Origin: an uncultured Ruminococcus sp.
GTDB taxonomy: Bacteria; Bacillota; Clostridia; Oscillospirales; Acutalibacteraceae
Direction: 5' to 3'
Assembly (NCBI GenBank): GCA_902785365.1
Contig: CACZYC010000018.1
Coordinates: 1-42,806, forward strand
DNA length: 42,806 nt
Shown here piece by piece: positions 15,628 through 23,793 of the stretch. The position numbers were made by a program, and so were the translations under genes. The notes under the pieces were generated by a model that did not search any database, had not been told where the DNA came from, and saw only the letters and a list, made by a program, of their open reading frames with translations. How positions within the stretch are numbered: position 1 is the stretch's first letter; every line of letters begins with the position of its first letter.

Positions 15628-16497
15628 ATGAAAAAAATAAAAGAAAGCCGAGTTTTGAGTTTCATAATAATATTTGCGGTTTATGTAATCGCAGCCGCTG
15701 TCGGAGTTTTTGTTTATAACTCGCTCGGATTGGACTGGCGGCTCAGTCTGTTGATTGCCGACACAGCCGCGACCGTCGTTACCTTTGTTTTCAGTATAAT
15801 ATTCGAAAACGCCTCGGTCTACGATCCTTACTGGAGCGTTCAGCCGATCGTTATTCTTTTTGCTTTTGCGCTCGGCAGAAACCTCAATCTTCTGAGAGTG
15901 CTTTTGCTGATTGCGGTTACTCTCTGGGGAGTACGCCTGACAGCGAACTGGGCGTACACGTTCAAAGGGCTGAATCATCAGGATTGGCGCTACACAATGC
16001 TCAAAGAGAAAACAGGCGTCTTTTACCCGATAATCAATTTTATCGGAATACATATGGTACCTACTCTGATAGTTTACGCTTGTATCCTGCCGGCTTGCCA
16101 TGCTTTTATGAACGACGGCGAGACAAGCATATTCAGTGTGATTGCGTTCATTATACCGATAGGCGCTGTTACGTTGCAGAGCACGGCTGATTTGCAGATG
16201 CACCGCTACCGTAAAAACCGCACAGGCAATTTTATCCGCACAGGCTTGTGGAAGTATTCCCGCCATCCAAACTATCTCGGAGAAATAACGATGTGGTGGG
16301 GCGTTGCTTTAATGGCGATCTGCTCCTACCCCAATGATTGGTATCTTATTTCTGGAGCTGTTGCCAACACGATTCTTTTTCTGACGGTAAGTATTCCCAT
16401 GGCTGACGGCAGACAGTCGGCAAAAGAAGGCTTCACCGAATACAAAAAGCAGACGAGGATGCTGCTGCCGATTAAGAAAAGCGTAAAAGGAAAATAG
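15628..16497 (+). CDS. DUF1295 membrane protein (steroid 5-alpha-reductase-like fold)
   Basis: The 289-residue protein has about seven hydrophobic helices. The hallmark of the DUF1295/ICMT-related fold is present: 'YDPYWSVQPI' after the second helix, 'RLTANWAYTFKGLNHQDWRY', and the C-terminal 'LWKYSRHPNYLGEITMWWG', where His, Pro and Asn contact a nucleotide cofactor in related enzymes. The family is integral to the membrane and is thought to include NAD(P)H-dependent reductases of lipids or methyltransferases; the substrate is unknown here. It has a ribosome site AAAAAGGA and the next gene (EamA transporter) begins 61 bases after it. No frame damage is seen. Confidence 0.85.
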   Translation: MKKIKESRVLSFIIIFAVYVIAAAVGVFVYNSLGLDWRLSLLIADTAATVVTFVFSIIFENASVYDPYWSVQPIVILFAFALGRNLNLLRVLLLIAVTLWGVRLTANWAYTFKGLNHQDWRYTMLKEKTGVFYPIINFIGIHMVPTLIVYACILPACHAFMNDGETSIFSVIAFIIPIGAVTLQSTADLQMHRYRKNRTGNFIRTGLWKYSRHPNYLGEITMWWGVALMAICSYPNDWYLISGAVANTILFLTVSIPMADGRQSAKEGFTEYKKQTRMLLPIKKSVKGK

Positions 16498-16558
16498 TTA
16501 TTTCATTTTATAGCAGTTGCAAAAGTAGGTTTCATTTAGGAAGCCAAAGGGATGTAAT

Positions 16559-17434
16559 ATGAAAAAAAGTTATTTATACGCGGGTATAACTGTGCTTATA
16601 TGGTCAACATTGGCAACAGTTGTAAAACTCGTGCTTCGGGATATTCCGAATCTTCAGGCGCTCACGATAAGCAGCGCGTTCGCGTTTGTGTTCCTGCTGA
16701 TTCTGAATATTTTTAACGGCTCAATCAAAGAGATGAAGAACTATACGCTCAAGGACTATTTGACGATGGCAGGCTTGGGGTTCCTGGGCCTGTTTATGTA
16801 CTCCGCGCTATACTATTACGGAATCGCAGAGCTCGGCTCACAGGAGGCTTGTATTCTTAACTATCTGTGGCCTATGATGATAATGATATTCGCCTGTATT
16901 ATACTTAAAGAAAAGTTTACGATAAAGAAGTTTATCGCTATGCTTATGTCGTTCGCGGGAATTGTTGTGCTCACGCTCGGCAGCGGTGCAAGCTCATCGG
17001 GCAACAGATTGTTCGGAATAATCGCGTGCGTTACCGCGGCGGTCTGCTACGGACTTTTTTCGGTGCTCAACAAAAAGCACAGCCTTAATCAGAATATTAC
17101 TATGATGTGGATTTGGTTTACGACTGCAGCGTGCTCGTTTGTTATGAGTTTGTTTTTTGAAAAATGGCAGCCGATAATCGGCGTACAATGGCTCGGTATC
17201 GCGTGGCTCGGAATTGTAGTCAATGCTGTCGCTTATCTTCTGTGGGCGATTGCGCTGAAAGGCGCGAGCGATTCCGCAAAAATAGCAAACCTCGCTTACC
17301 TTGTTCCGTTCATCTCGATTATCATATCTTGGCTCGTTTTGAAGGAGCAAATCACAATTAACGCGGTATTTGCTCTCGTGCTGATAATCGGAGGAATTTT
17401 GCTTCAGAGCGTCAGCTTGAAAAAGAAAACATAA
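16559..17434 (+). CDS. EamA-family (DMT) transporter
   Basis: The 291-residue protein contains ten predicted helices in two EamA repeats. The first begins 'YAGITVLIWSTLATVVKLVL' and ends near 'VVLTLGSG'; the second begins 'GIIACVTAAVCYGLFSVLNK' and contains 'NAVAYLLWAIAL' and 'PFISIIISWLVLKE', typical of the drug/metabolite superfamily. Members export amino acids, nucleotides or other metabolites. It lies in the same direction 61 bases after the DUF1295 gene and may share its transcript. Nothing in the sequence shows the substrate. Confidence 0.9.
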   Translation: MKKSYLYAGITVLIWSTLATVVKLVLRDIPNLQALTISSAFAFVFLLILNIFNGSIKEMKNYTLKDYLTMAGLGFLGLFMYSALYYYGIAELGSQEACILNYLWPMMIMIFACIILKEKFTIKKFIAMLMSFAGIVVLTLGSGASSSGNRLFGIIACVTAAVCYGLFSVLNKKHSLNQNITMMWIWFTTAACSFVMSLFFEKWQPIIGVQWLGIAWLGIVVNAVAYLLWAIALKGASDSAKIANLAYLVPFISIIISWLVLKEQITINAVFALVLIIGGILLQSVSLKKKT

Positions 17435-17518
17435 AATTATATTCTATGAAAGTATGCTCTTTTTAATAAGGGGCAAAATGTTCAGCGAGCGGAACGACTA
17501 CGGTCGGATTGTATATTT

Positions 17519-18142
17519 TTGGCAGATGAAACTGATATGAAACACGAACTTGAACACTTTAAAATTGGACACTCCTACGGCGGTAATCAAGACTGGTTCC
17601 CGACATTTATGATGCGTATCGGCGGCTGCGGAGCGGAGACTGCTTGTGACAGCAGCATATATTTCGCGCTGCATAGAGGCTTATCAAAAATTGCTCCCGA
17701 AAACGCCGCGAAGCTCACTAAGGATGACTATGTCAATTTTGCGTACGAAATGAAGCCTTATCTTTCACCTCGTATGTCGGGTATTGACAGAATCGAAATC
17801 TTTATAGACGGGTATGCTGAATTCCTGCGTGACAGAGGTGAGTCAAGGCTGACAATGACGCCCTTTAGCGGAGATGAGCCCTTCGAGAAAGCGCAGGAAA
17901 CAGTCAAACAACAAATTAACAGCGGATACCCGATTCCTACGCTGATTCTGAATCACAGCAACCGAAAGTATAAAGACTATGTCTGGCATTGGTTTTTGAT
18001 AAACGGCTATGACGATTCACATAACGGCTTCTTTGTCAAAGCCGTGACTTACAGCAGTTATCAATGGCTGAACCTTAAAGAGCTATGGAACACAGGTTAT
18101 CAAAGACGCGGAGGCTTTGTTCTGTATCGTATTTACCGTTGA
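17519..18142 (+). CDS. C39-like cysteine-peptidase-fold protein, hypothetical
   Basis: The 207-residue frame starts at a TTG (17519); an in-frame ATG at 17537 is equally possible and gives 'MKHELEHFKIGHSYGGNQDW'. Neither has a convincing ribosome site. The best one (AAGGGG) serves an out-of-frame ATG at 17478 that ends after 20 codons, so a frameshift or leader peptide cannot be excluded. The body has 'RIGGCGAETACDS' (candidate nucleophile Cys), 'HSNRKYKDYVWHWFLINGYDD' (candidate His plus Asp) and 'VKAVTYSSYQWLNLKELWNTG', the layout of papain-like C39-family proteins. There is no signal peptide, so a cytoplasmic role or a non-peptidase use of the fold is likely. The next gene starts 11 bases downstream. 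Confidence 0.65.
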   Translation: MADETDMKHELEHFKIGHSYGGNQDWFPTFMMRIGGCGAETACDSSIYFALHRGLSKIAPENAAKLTKDDYVNFAYEMKPYLSPRMSGIDRIEIFIDGYAEFLRDRGESRLTMTPFSGDEPFEKAQETVKQQINSGYPIPTLILNHSNRKYKDYVWHWFLINGYDDSHNGFFVKAVTYSSYQWLNLKELWNTGYQRRGGFVLYRIYR

Positions 18143-18152
18143 GGAGAATAAA

Positions 18153-18317
18153 ATGAAACTGATTCCACTTGAAAAACAAAGCAAAAAAGAACAGAAGAAA
18201 TACCACGCTCGCAAACGTCGCGATTGGAACGGCATGAAGCCGACAACGAGAGTAATCAAAAGCAAAAAGATATACGACAGAAAAAAACTGCAAAAACCGA
18301 GCGTCGATTCTGATTAA
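18153..18317 (+). CDS. Conserved small basic protein
   Basis: The 54-residue frame starts at an ATG with GAGGAGA 5 bases upstream, only 11 bases after the previous stop, so it is probably coupled to the C39-like gene. The composition is very basic ('KKEQKKYHARKRRDWNG', then 'RVIKSKKIYDRKKLQK'), with a fixed-looking 'RDWNGMKPTTRVI' middle. Small proteins of this pattern recur in clostridial genomes without an assigned function. The basic charge suggests nucleic-acid or ribosome binding, which is inference only. Confidence 0.7.
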   Translation: MKLIPLEKQSKKEQKKYHARKRRDWNGMKPTTRVIKSKKIYDRKKLQKPSVDSD

Positions 18318-18350
18318 ATTATTCTAAAAGTAATGTATATTCACTTTACA

Positions 18351-18379
18351 TTGACATTCTCTATATGCTGTGATAGTAT
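18351..18379 (+). promoter_or_regulatory. Sigma-A promoter of the methyltransferase-STAS gene
   Basis: A consensus TTGACA at 18351-18356 and TAGTAT at 18374-18379 are 17 bases apart. The ATG follows at 18446 with AAAGGAAGG as ribosome site. Confidence 0.7.
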
Positions 18380-18445
18380 TCGATTTATAGGGCAAAACTG
18401 AATGAGCATTTTTGTTGCCTAACAACACAAAAAAGGAAGGTAATT

Positions 18446-19705
18446 ATGGATTTAAACTTATTGGAACAGGTCAACCCTGTTTTCAACACCGCCAAAATGA
18501 CGGTCTTTCAGCTTGCGGCATTAGGAGATAAAGATGCGGCTGAAATTGTCGAGAAACTTAACCTGACCTTTGAACAAACGCAGAACAGCGCAACTTCAAA
18601 AACTTCTCCCGAACTAATGGCTTTGAATAATATTATGCTTGAAACACGTTATCGTACTTCTGTCGCGATAGCTCAGCATTTAGGTTATAAAACAATCGTG
18701 GATCTGCCTTGCGGATACACACCGCGAGCAAAAATGATATCACAAAAGGGTATCACATATTACGGCTTAGATCTTCCCGCCGCAATCGCTGAGGCTGAGC
18801 CTGTGATTCTATCCATGATCGATGAAGATAAGCAGTCTTTGGTGCATTTTTGCGGTGTGGACGCCACTAACGGAGAATCCCTGAAAAATGCGCTTAAAGA
18901 CGCTGAAGGTCCTCTATGTATCACGACCGAAGGCTTGTTGATGTATTTTTCGGATTCCGAAGCAGGCGCCCTGTGTGATAATATCCGCATGCTCCTTAAA
19001 GAACACGGCGGCTACTGGCTGACTTCCGATCCCGAAGCCTCTTTGCAGTACCTGTTGACACTGCAGCCTATTGCGGGAGAAAGATTCAAGGAAATCTTAA
19101 TGCAAAGTCTAAACAGAGTGCAGGATAAATCGGATGTTAACGTAGGAAAGAACTCGCTTAACGTCAGTTCCCAAGGCGATACGGCTCAGAAAATGAAAAA
19201 CGCGATGATGTTTTTAGCAAGTCACGGGTTGAAGGCGGAACGTATTATTGTCGCGGATAATATGCCCGAACTGAAAAGCTTTAGCAGTATCACACCCGCT
19301 CAGGCTCAGGCAATTAAACAGAATATGCAAAAATGTTCCTTCTGGAAAATAACATTGATGGATACTGATGTAGAAGTTGACACAGATGATTTGAAAACCA
19401 AAAGCTTTGATATGCAGGCTTCTGTGACAAACGACACATTAAACCTGTGTCTGAAAGGCAGAGTCGATTCTTTGACTGCTCCCAATATGCTGGCGATGTT
19501 TAAACGCGTCAAAGCGAAAAATGAACTTAGGTCTGTTGTGATAGACTGCAGCGAGCTTAGTTATGTTTCATCGGCAGGTCTTCGCGTTCTGCTAATCATG
19601 AAACAGGAATGCCCGAACGGAGTGAAGCTATCCGGTATCAATTCGGTCGTTAGAGAAATTCTGGAACAAACCGGCTTTAACTCTATTTTGGATATTGCAG
19701 AATAA
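18446..19705 (+). CDS. Fusion of a class I methyltransferase (LCM/Tcmp-like) and a STAS domain
   Basis: In this 419-residue protein, residues about 1-305 form an S-adenosylmethionine-dependent methyltransferase of the leucine-carboxyl/polyketide O-methyltransferase type: 'IVDLPCGYTPR' as the SAM-binding loop, 'YYGLDLPAAIAEAEPV' as the acidic second strand, then 'CITTEGLLMYFS', a family hallmark. Residues about 320-419 are a STAS domain with 'VVIDCSELSYVSSAGLRVLL'; the SSAG at 375-378 is where anti-sigma antagonists are phosphorylated. STAS domains of this kind bind RsbW-type kinases. A complete RsbW/SpoIIE/STAS operon lies 2 kb downstream on the other strand, so the activity of this enzyme may be switched by the same kinase. 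The methyl acceptor is unknown. The frame is intact and has a strong promoter. Confidence 0.85.
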   Translation: MDLNLLEQVNPVFNTAKMTVFQLAALGDKDAAEIVEKLNLTFEQTQNSATSKTSPELMALNNIMLETRYRTSVAIAQHLGYKTIVDLPCGYTPRAKMISQKGITYYGLDLPAAIAEAEPVILSMIDEDKQSLVHFCGVDATNGESLKNALKDAEGPLCITTEGLLMYFSDSEAGALCDNIRMLLKEHGGYWLTSDPEASLQYLLTLQPIAGERFKEILMQSLNRVQDKSDVNVGKNSLNVSSQGDTAQKMKNAMMFLASHGLKAERIIVADNMPELKSFSSITPAQAQAIKQNMQKCSFWKITLMDTDVEVDTDDLKTKSFDMQASVTNDTLNLCLKGRVDSLTAPNMLAMFKRVKAKNELRSVVIDCSELSYVSSAGLRVLLIMKQECPNGVKLSGINSVVREILEQTGFNSILDIAE

Positions 19706-19761
19706 CTATTGCACTTTAAACATTTTTAGGTCTCAAAGAAAATTAAAAGGAAAAATAATCA

Positions 19762-21039
19762 ATGAGTATGAATCCTGATATCTATTTGTTATACGAGTAC
19801 ATGGAAAAGATACCTTTTACCGTCAGGTTCAAGGTGCAGCTCGACGCTAAGGTTGACGCGGAAATGCTGAATCAGGCGGCACAGGAAGCAATCGAAAGAT
19901 TCCCGTATTTTAAGGTTCAAATCGGACTTGACGAAAAGCAAAACTACACCCTGAGCCAAAACGTCAGACCGATTGCCGTACTGCCCGAAAAGGACGAAAA
20001 GCTTGTCTTAGGCAGTAAGGCTGTCAACGGTCAACTATTTGTTATCACATACAGGGATGACTGTATATGGTTCAATTTCTCACACTCCGTATGCGGCGCG
20101 TTCGGCGGTATGTTCTGGTTCAAGGCAACGCTGTATCAGTATATGCTCAAAAAGTACGGCGAGCTTGCCGCCCCGAAAGACCTCAAGCTGCCGGGTTCAC
20201 CCGTAGCAGAAGGCGAATTAGTATTCCCCGACGTAAATGCTCTCCCCAAAGATGAGCCGATTTATCGCTACGACGGCGGTGATTCGAATCTTGCGATAAT
20301 GAGAACTCTCAAGTATATGTTCAATCCCTTTGCGAAGGATAACTACTACTATCAGATTGAGATTCCTGCCAAAGAGTTTATGGACTATGCGGCAAGAATT
20401 GACGGTTCCCCGAATACTATCCTCGCGGCTATGATGTATAAGGCGTCGGCGCGTTTTTTGAAAGAAAAGAAAGGCACCCATCTCTCCGTCAGAATTGCGG
20501 CTGATTATCGCAGCGATATAGGCGCGGATGACTCCTACCGTGATTTTGTCCGATTTATCCACATCCGGTATGAATGGGATATGAAGGACGAATCCATCGA
20601 AAAGCTCAATATGCGCGCGCGAGGCGCAATCATCAAGCAGAATCAAAAGGAGCTGAGTGTTGAGCGTTTCGTAAAGCTAGAAGAAGTGCACAGAGGTGTG
20701 GACGCGCAACCCGATCTTAAATCGAAGAAAAAATACGCTACCAGGAACAGTACATTCCGCAGTGATCCCCGCGACAACAGTACGATAAGCTATGTCGGAA
20801 AAGTCGATTGGGGTGATATGGATCAGCACATCAAAGGTTTGTATACAATCACTGACGGCGATCTTATGCTCGAATTGAACGCTTTGAAGGATAAATTCTG
20901 TCTCACCTTTCAACTTATTGACAAGAAGCGCGAGCCTTTAGATCGCTTCTGTGAGATACTCGATAACGAAAAGATTCCGTATACGGTATCCGACCGATAC
21001 ACGCGCCGTCTGCCGAAGATTGAGTTCCCGCAGCCATAG
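19762..21039 (+). CDS. Condensation-domain-like acyltransferase, hypothetical
   Basis: The 425-residue cytoplasmic protein has the layout of CoA-dependent acyltransferases of the condensation/alcohol-acetyltransferase fold: an N-terminal half with 'FTVRFKVQLDAKVDAEMLNQ' and 'AIERFPYFKVQI', then the active-site strand 'CIWFNFSHSVCGAFGG', and a C-terminal half with 'LSVRIAADYRSDIG' and 'ISYVGKVDWG'. The catalytic His of the HxxxD motif is present but the Asp position is Gly (H-S-V-C-G), so the activity may be altered. It begins 56 bases after the methyltransferase-STAS gene with AAAGGA as ribosome site and probably shares its transcript. Together they suggest small-molecule modification, such as acylation plus methylation, but no product can be named. 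Confidence 0.6.
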   Translation: MSMNPDIYLLYEYMEKIPFTVRFKVQLDAKVDAEMLNQAAQEAIERFPYFKVQIGLDEKQNYTLSQNVRPIAVLPEKDEKLVLGSKAVNGQLFVITYRDDCIWFNFSHSVCGAFGGMFWFKATLYQYMLKKYGELAAPKDLKLPGSPVAEGELVFPDVNALPKDEPIYRYDGGDSNLAIMRTLKYMFNPFAKDNYYYQIEIPAKEFMDYAARIDGSPNTILAAMMYKASARFLKEKKGTHLSVRIAADYRSDIGADDSYRDFVRFIHIRYEWDMKDESIEKLNMRARGAIIKQNQKELSVERFVKLEEVHRGVDAQPDLKSKKKYATRNSTFRSDPRDNSTISYVGKVDWGDMDQHIKGLYTITDGDLMLELNALKDKFCLTFQLIDKKREPLDRFCEILDNEKIPYTVSDRYTRRLPKIEFPQP

Positions 21040-21085
21040 TCCTGAAAGAGTGTTAATCAAAAATATGGCAAAAGCTTAATTCTAT

Positions 21086-21223
21086 AAAAAAGCACAAACA
21101 ATTCCAATCAATGGATTGTCTGTGCTTTTTTGTTATCGTTTTATTTATAGGTTTAATTACCTAATTTCAAAAGTCTTATTTCACTTTAACCTTAACAGTC
21201 TTTGTCTTTGCAGTTACTTTGCT
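21086..21223 (-). repeat. Inverted duplicate of the S41 gene tail and terminator
   Basis: Read on the minus strand this gives 'SKVTAKTKTVKVKVK' and a stop (21176-21178), then the same 3' untranslated sequence and hairpin as 5080-5192. The coding remnant looks like the S41 tail with everything between 'VTAKTKTV' and 'KTVKVKVK' missing. The hairpin (21086-21131) also serves as plus-strand terminator for the acyltransferase gene ending at 21039. Confidence 0.8.
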
Positions 21224-21415
21224 TATATTATCATAAACAAGAGAAAAACGATTCCTGTTATCACGGACAATATTGCCCAATAATGTGATAAGTGAAGCGG
21301 TCCAAACTGAAAAAATGTTTTTCTCCAGAACTGCGTAATAAAGCGGAAAATTCCGTAGCTTATCATATAAATCGGATAGAACTCGCCGTATGTCAGCCCT
21401 TTGCGGAATAAGATT
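21223..21415 (-). pseudogene. C-terminal relic of a prolipoprotein diacylglyceryl transferase (Lgt)-like protein
   Basis: About 63 codons are open on the minus strand and end at the TAA at 21223-21225. They read 'LTYGEFYPIYMISYGIFRFI', then 'TQFWRKTFFQFGPLHLS' and a final hydrophobic helix. 'Y-x-I-S-Y-G-x-x-R-F-x-x-x-F-x-R' is the C-terminal arginine-containing helix of Lgt family proteins. An in-frame stop at the boundary with the RsbW gene and the absence of a start show it is a fragment. It joins the duplicated tail at about 21220. Confidence 0.6.
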
Positions 21416-21826
21416 TTAATTTAGATTTTTCTTTATGGTCAGAATATTCTTGCCGTCCTTGTATTCATAGCTCACACTGTCCATAGTATTTTTGACCATA
21501 AAGATACCCAATCCGCCTCTTTTGCGTTCCTTGGCTGAAAGCGTTATGTCGGGATCAGCCTTTGCGAGAGGATCGTACTGCTTGCCGTTGTCGATAAAGG
21601 TTATCTCTGCAGAAAGCGGCTCTTCATTTACAGATACCTGAACTGCAGCGTTTCCGCTCCCGTCACCGTAAGCGTAGCTTGCGATGTTAACGAACAGCTC
21701 CTCGACAGCTATGTCTATCGTCGTCTGCGTAAGCATCGGACATCCCGCTTCTTCAAGCTGTTCGTCTATAAATGCTTGTACCTCAGAGAGATTCATCCTG
21801 TCAGCTTCAACTATAAGTTCCTTCAT
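21416..21826 (-). CDS. RsbW-like anti-sigma factor / serine kinase
   Basis: This 136-residue GHKL-fold ATPase has the N-box 'IDIAVEELFVNIASYAYG' with the key Glu and Asn, 'ITFIDNGKQYDP' as G1 box and 'KRGGLGIFMVKNTMD' as G2 box. RsbW/SpoIIAB-type proteins phosphorylate a STAS antagonist and bind or inhibit a sigma factor or another target. Its ATG overlaps the SpoIIE-like stop codon (TAATG at 21824-21828), so the two are translationally coupled. It is the last gene of the minus-strand partner-switching operon. The target of inhibition, such as a sigma factor, is not encoded next to it. Confidence 0.9.
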   Translation of the reverse strand: MKELIVEADRMNLSEVQAFIDEQLEEAGCPMLTQTTIDIAVEELFVNIASYAYGDGSGNAAVQVSVNEEPLSAEITFIDNGKQYDPLAKADPDITLSAKERKRGGLGIFMVKNTMDSVSYEYKDGKNILTIKKNLN

Positions 21827-23358
21827 TATTGTTCCTCCGCTGCTGTATTATTCTGAGGACCGTAGTATCTCAATCCGACCATAGTCAGGTCATCAAACTG
21901 AGGCGCTTCTTTTACAAAAGCGTCAACAGCGGAGCGGACGCCCTCCAGCACCTCCTTCTGAGAAGCGCCTTGCGGAAAAGCGTTGAGCGCTTCAATAGTG
22001 CGGTCAGTACCGAAAAGTTCATTATTAACGTCTGTAGCCTCAGCGACGCCGTCGGTGTAAACAAATATGCTGTCGCCCTTTTTGAGCTGTATTTCAGTAT
22101 TCACATACTTGGACATTCCTATTGCGCCGACCGCCAGTCCATGCTTGTCTTTAAGAATCTCATATTTGCCGTTTTGGTTTATCATAGGATACTCGTGACC
22201 CGCGCTCGAGCTTATAAGCTTGCCTGTGCTGATTTCGAGTATTCCCAGCCATACAGTTACAAACATATGCGCGTCGTTATTAGCGTAAACAAGTTTGTTA
22301 ACTCTTTCAAGTATCTCCGCGGGAGATCCTCCCATAGTGGCATGGTCGCTGATGTAAATCTTTGACGACATCATAAACAGCGCCGCGGGAACGCCCTTTC
22401 CGGACACGTCCGCTATAACAATCGCAAGATGGTCATCGTCAATCATAAAGAAGTCGTAAAAATCTCCGCCGACCTCTTTTGCGGGATCCATCGAAGCATA
22501 AATATCAAACTCCGCGCGGTCGGGAAAAGCGGGGAAATCCGACGGGAGCATACTCGCCTGGATCTCTGTAGCCATATTGAGCTCGGTCTCCGTCGCCGCA
22601 AGCTTTCTGCTCTTAACATTGGAGATGACGCAGTACATAATGATAAGCGACATAAGAATGATACCGTACTGGGCAGCTTCGCCGAAACTGCCGCCGATAA
22701 TTGCGTATTCGATAAGCGGTAAGAAGATGAATGTCAGAGCAGCCGCTTTCTGACTGAAAGGGTTGTGAGACATAAATATCAATACGGTCGTAAGAAGGGA
22801 TGTCACGCCGAGGAAAATTTCCTCGATTATATAAATATCGGTTTCATGATACATACCTTTGGCGTCAACGGTGAAGGTAACAGGTGTTATTATATTACTC
22901 AGCAAAACGATTGTTTGAACGACCAATAGTATGGGGATAAGTTTTTCCACAACATTTGCAAGTTTACCCTCAAAACCGAGCGTTTCTCTTACGTAGAGAT
23001 AGAACAGATAGATCATCGCAAGATCGATAAGCTTGCTCAATAAGCAGAAAACGAAACAAGCCATACGATAATCAGGCACAAGCACGGTATAACCGATTAC
23101 TTCGTTGACTACAAAGCTGGCGCATACCGAAATAATAAGGAGCCTGAAGAACTTTATTCCGCTTTCTCCCTGCCTCATACATCCGTAAAACAGCGCCGCG
23201 CAGATAATCGCGCCCATTGAATCTATGCCTATATTGTAAAGATACTGCTGCAGTCTTGCTTCGATAAAAAAGGAAGTGCCGGACAACATAACAAAAAGGG
23301 TTGACAATATGGTAAAAATTAATCCGTATATTTTAATATCTTTAAGTTTCTTAATCAT
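21826..23358 (-). CDS. Membrane-anchored SpoIIE/RsbU-type PP2C phosphatase
   Basis: In this 510-residue protein, residues 10-245 contain about eight hydrophobic helices (sensor part, no known name), followed by a short coiled linker ('ATETELNMATEIQASMLP', 255-272) as in RsbU-class proteins, and a PP2C-type SpoIIE domain to the C-terminus. Metal-binding aspartates are D299 ('KEVGGDFYDFF') and D317 ('IADVSGKGVPAALFM'), with 'FVYTDGVAEATD' and 'FDDLTMVGLRY' later. The family dephosphorylates STAS antagonists and so frees sigma factors from RsbW. It lies 78 bases after the STAS gene and overlaps RsbW. The signal sensed by the membrane part is unknown. Confidence 0.92.
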   Translation of the reverse strand: MIKKLKDIKIYGLIFTILSTLFVMLSGTSFFIEARLQQYLYNIGIDSMGAIICAALFYGCMRQGESGIKFFRLLIISVCASFVVNEVIGYTVLVPDYRMACFVFCLLSKLIDLAMIYLFYLYVRETLGFEGKLANVVEKLIPILLVVQTIVLLSNIITPVTFTVDAKGMYHETDIYIIEEIFLGVTSLLTTVLIFMSHNPFSQKAAALTFIFLPLIEYAIIGGSFGEAAQYGIILMSLIIMYCVISNVKSRKLAATETELNMATEIQASMLPSDFPAFPDRAEFDIYASMDPAKEVGGDFYDFFMIDDDHLAIVIADVSGKGVPAALFMMSSKIYISDHATMGGSPAEILERVNKLVYANNDAHMFVTVWLGILEISTGKLISSSAGHEYPMINQNGKYEILKDKHGLAVGAIGMSKYVNTEIQLKKGDSIFVYTDGVAEATDVNNELFGTDRTIEALNAFPQGASQKEVLEGVRSAVDAFVKEAPQFDDLTMVGLRYYGPQNNTAAEEQ

Positions 23359-23436
23359 AAGTTCTCTCCGTCAGGGTAACAGGAGCAATCCGAACCATGG
23401 CTTTTATCGTACAGATTTCTGCCTACCCTATATATC

Positions 23437-23793
23437 TTACTTAATGGTGAACAGACGGCTGAAGCCCGTAAGCTCAAAAACTTCCTTAACAGGCTCAGTG
23501 AGGTTACAGACAACCATCTCTCCCTTATCTTCCATAGCCTGTGTCGCTCCGAGAAGAACACGGAGTCCCGCGCTGGAGATGTAATCCAGCTTGGAAAGAT
23601 CAAAAATCAGCTTTTCAGCGTCAGGGGTCGCTTCGTTGATCTTAGCCTCGAGGTCGGGAGATGTTATTGTGTCAAGTCTGCCGTTGAGCAGGAATGTGTA
23701 TTCTGCTCCGTCTTTATTAACCTTGATATCCAAATGACTTTTACTGCTCATATTTGATGCAGCTTTGTTTTCTTGTTTTCCAAATAATCCCAA
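23437..23793 (-). CDS. STAS anti-sigma factor antagonist (RsbV/SpoIIAA-like)
   Basis: I place the start at a TTG (23793) because TGGAGAAAAA lies just upstream and it gives 'MGLFGKQENKAASNMSSKSH'; the in-frame ATG at 23751 has no ribosome site. The 118-residue product is a single STAS domain: 'DGAEYTFLLNGRLDTITSPD', 'LIFDLSKLDYISSAGLRVLL' with the phospho-acceptor SSAG at 73-76, and 'VKEVFELTGFSRLFTIK' at the end. It would be phosphorylated by the RsbW encoded two genes downstream and dephosphorylated by the SpoIIE protein. A longer in-frame extension reaches to 23907 and beyond (see 23794-24006) but is not needed for the domain. Confidence 0.88.
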   Translation of the reverse strand: MGLFGKQENKAASNMSSKSHLDIKVNKDGAEYTFLLNGRLDTITSPDLEAKINEATPDAEKLIFDLSKLDYISSAGLRVLLGATQAMEDKGEMVVCNLTEPVKEVFELTGFSRLFTIK

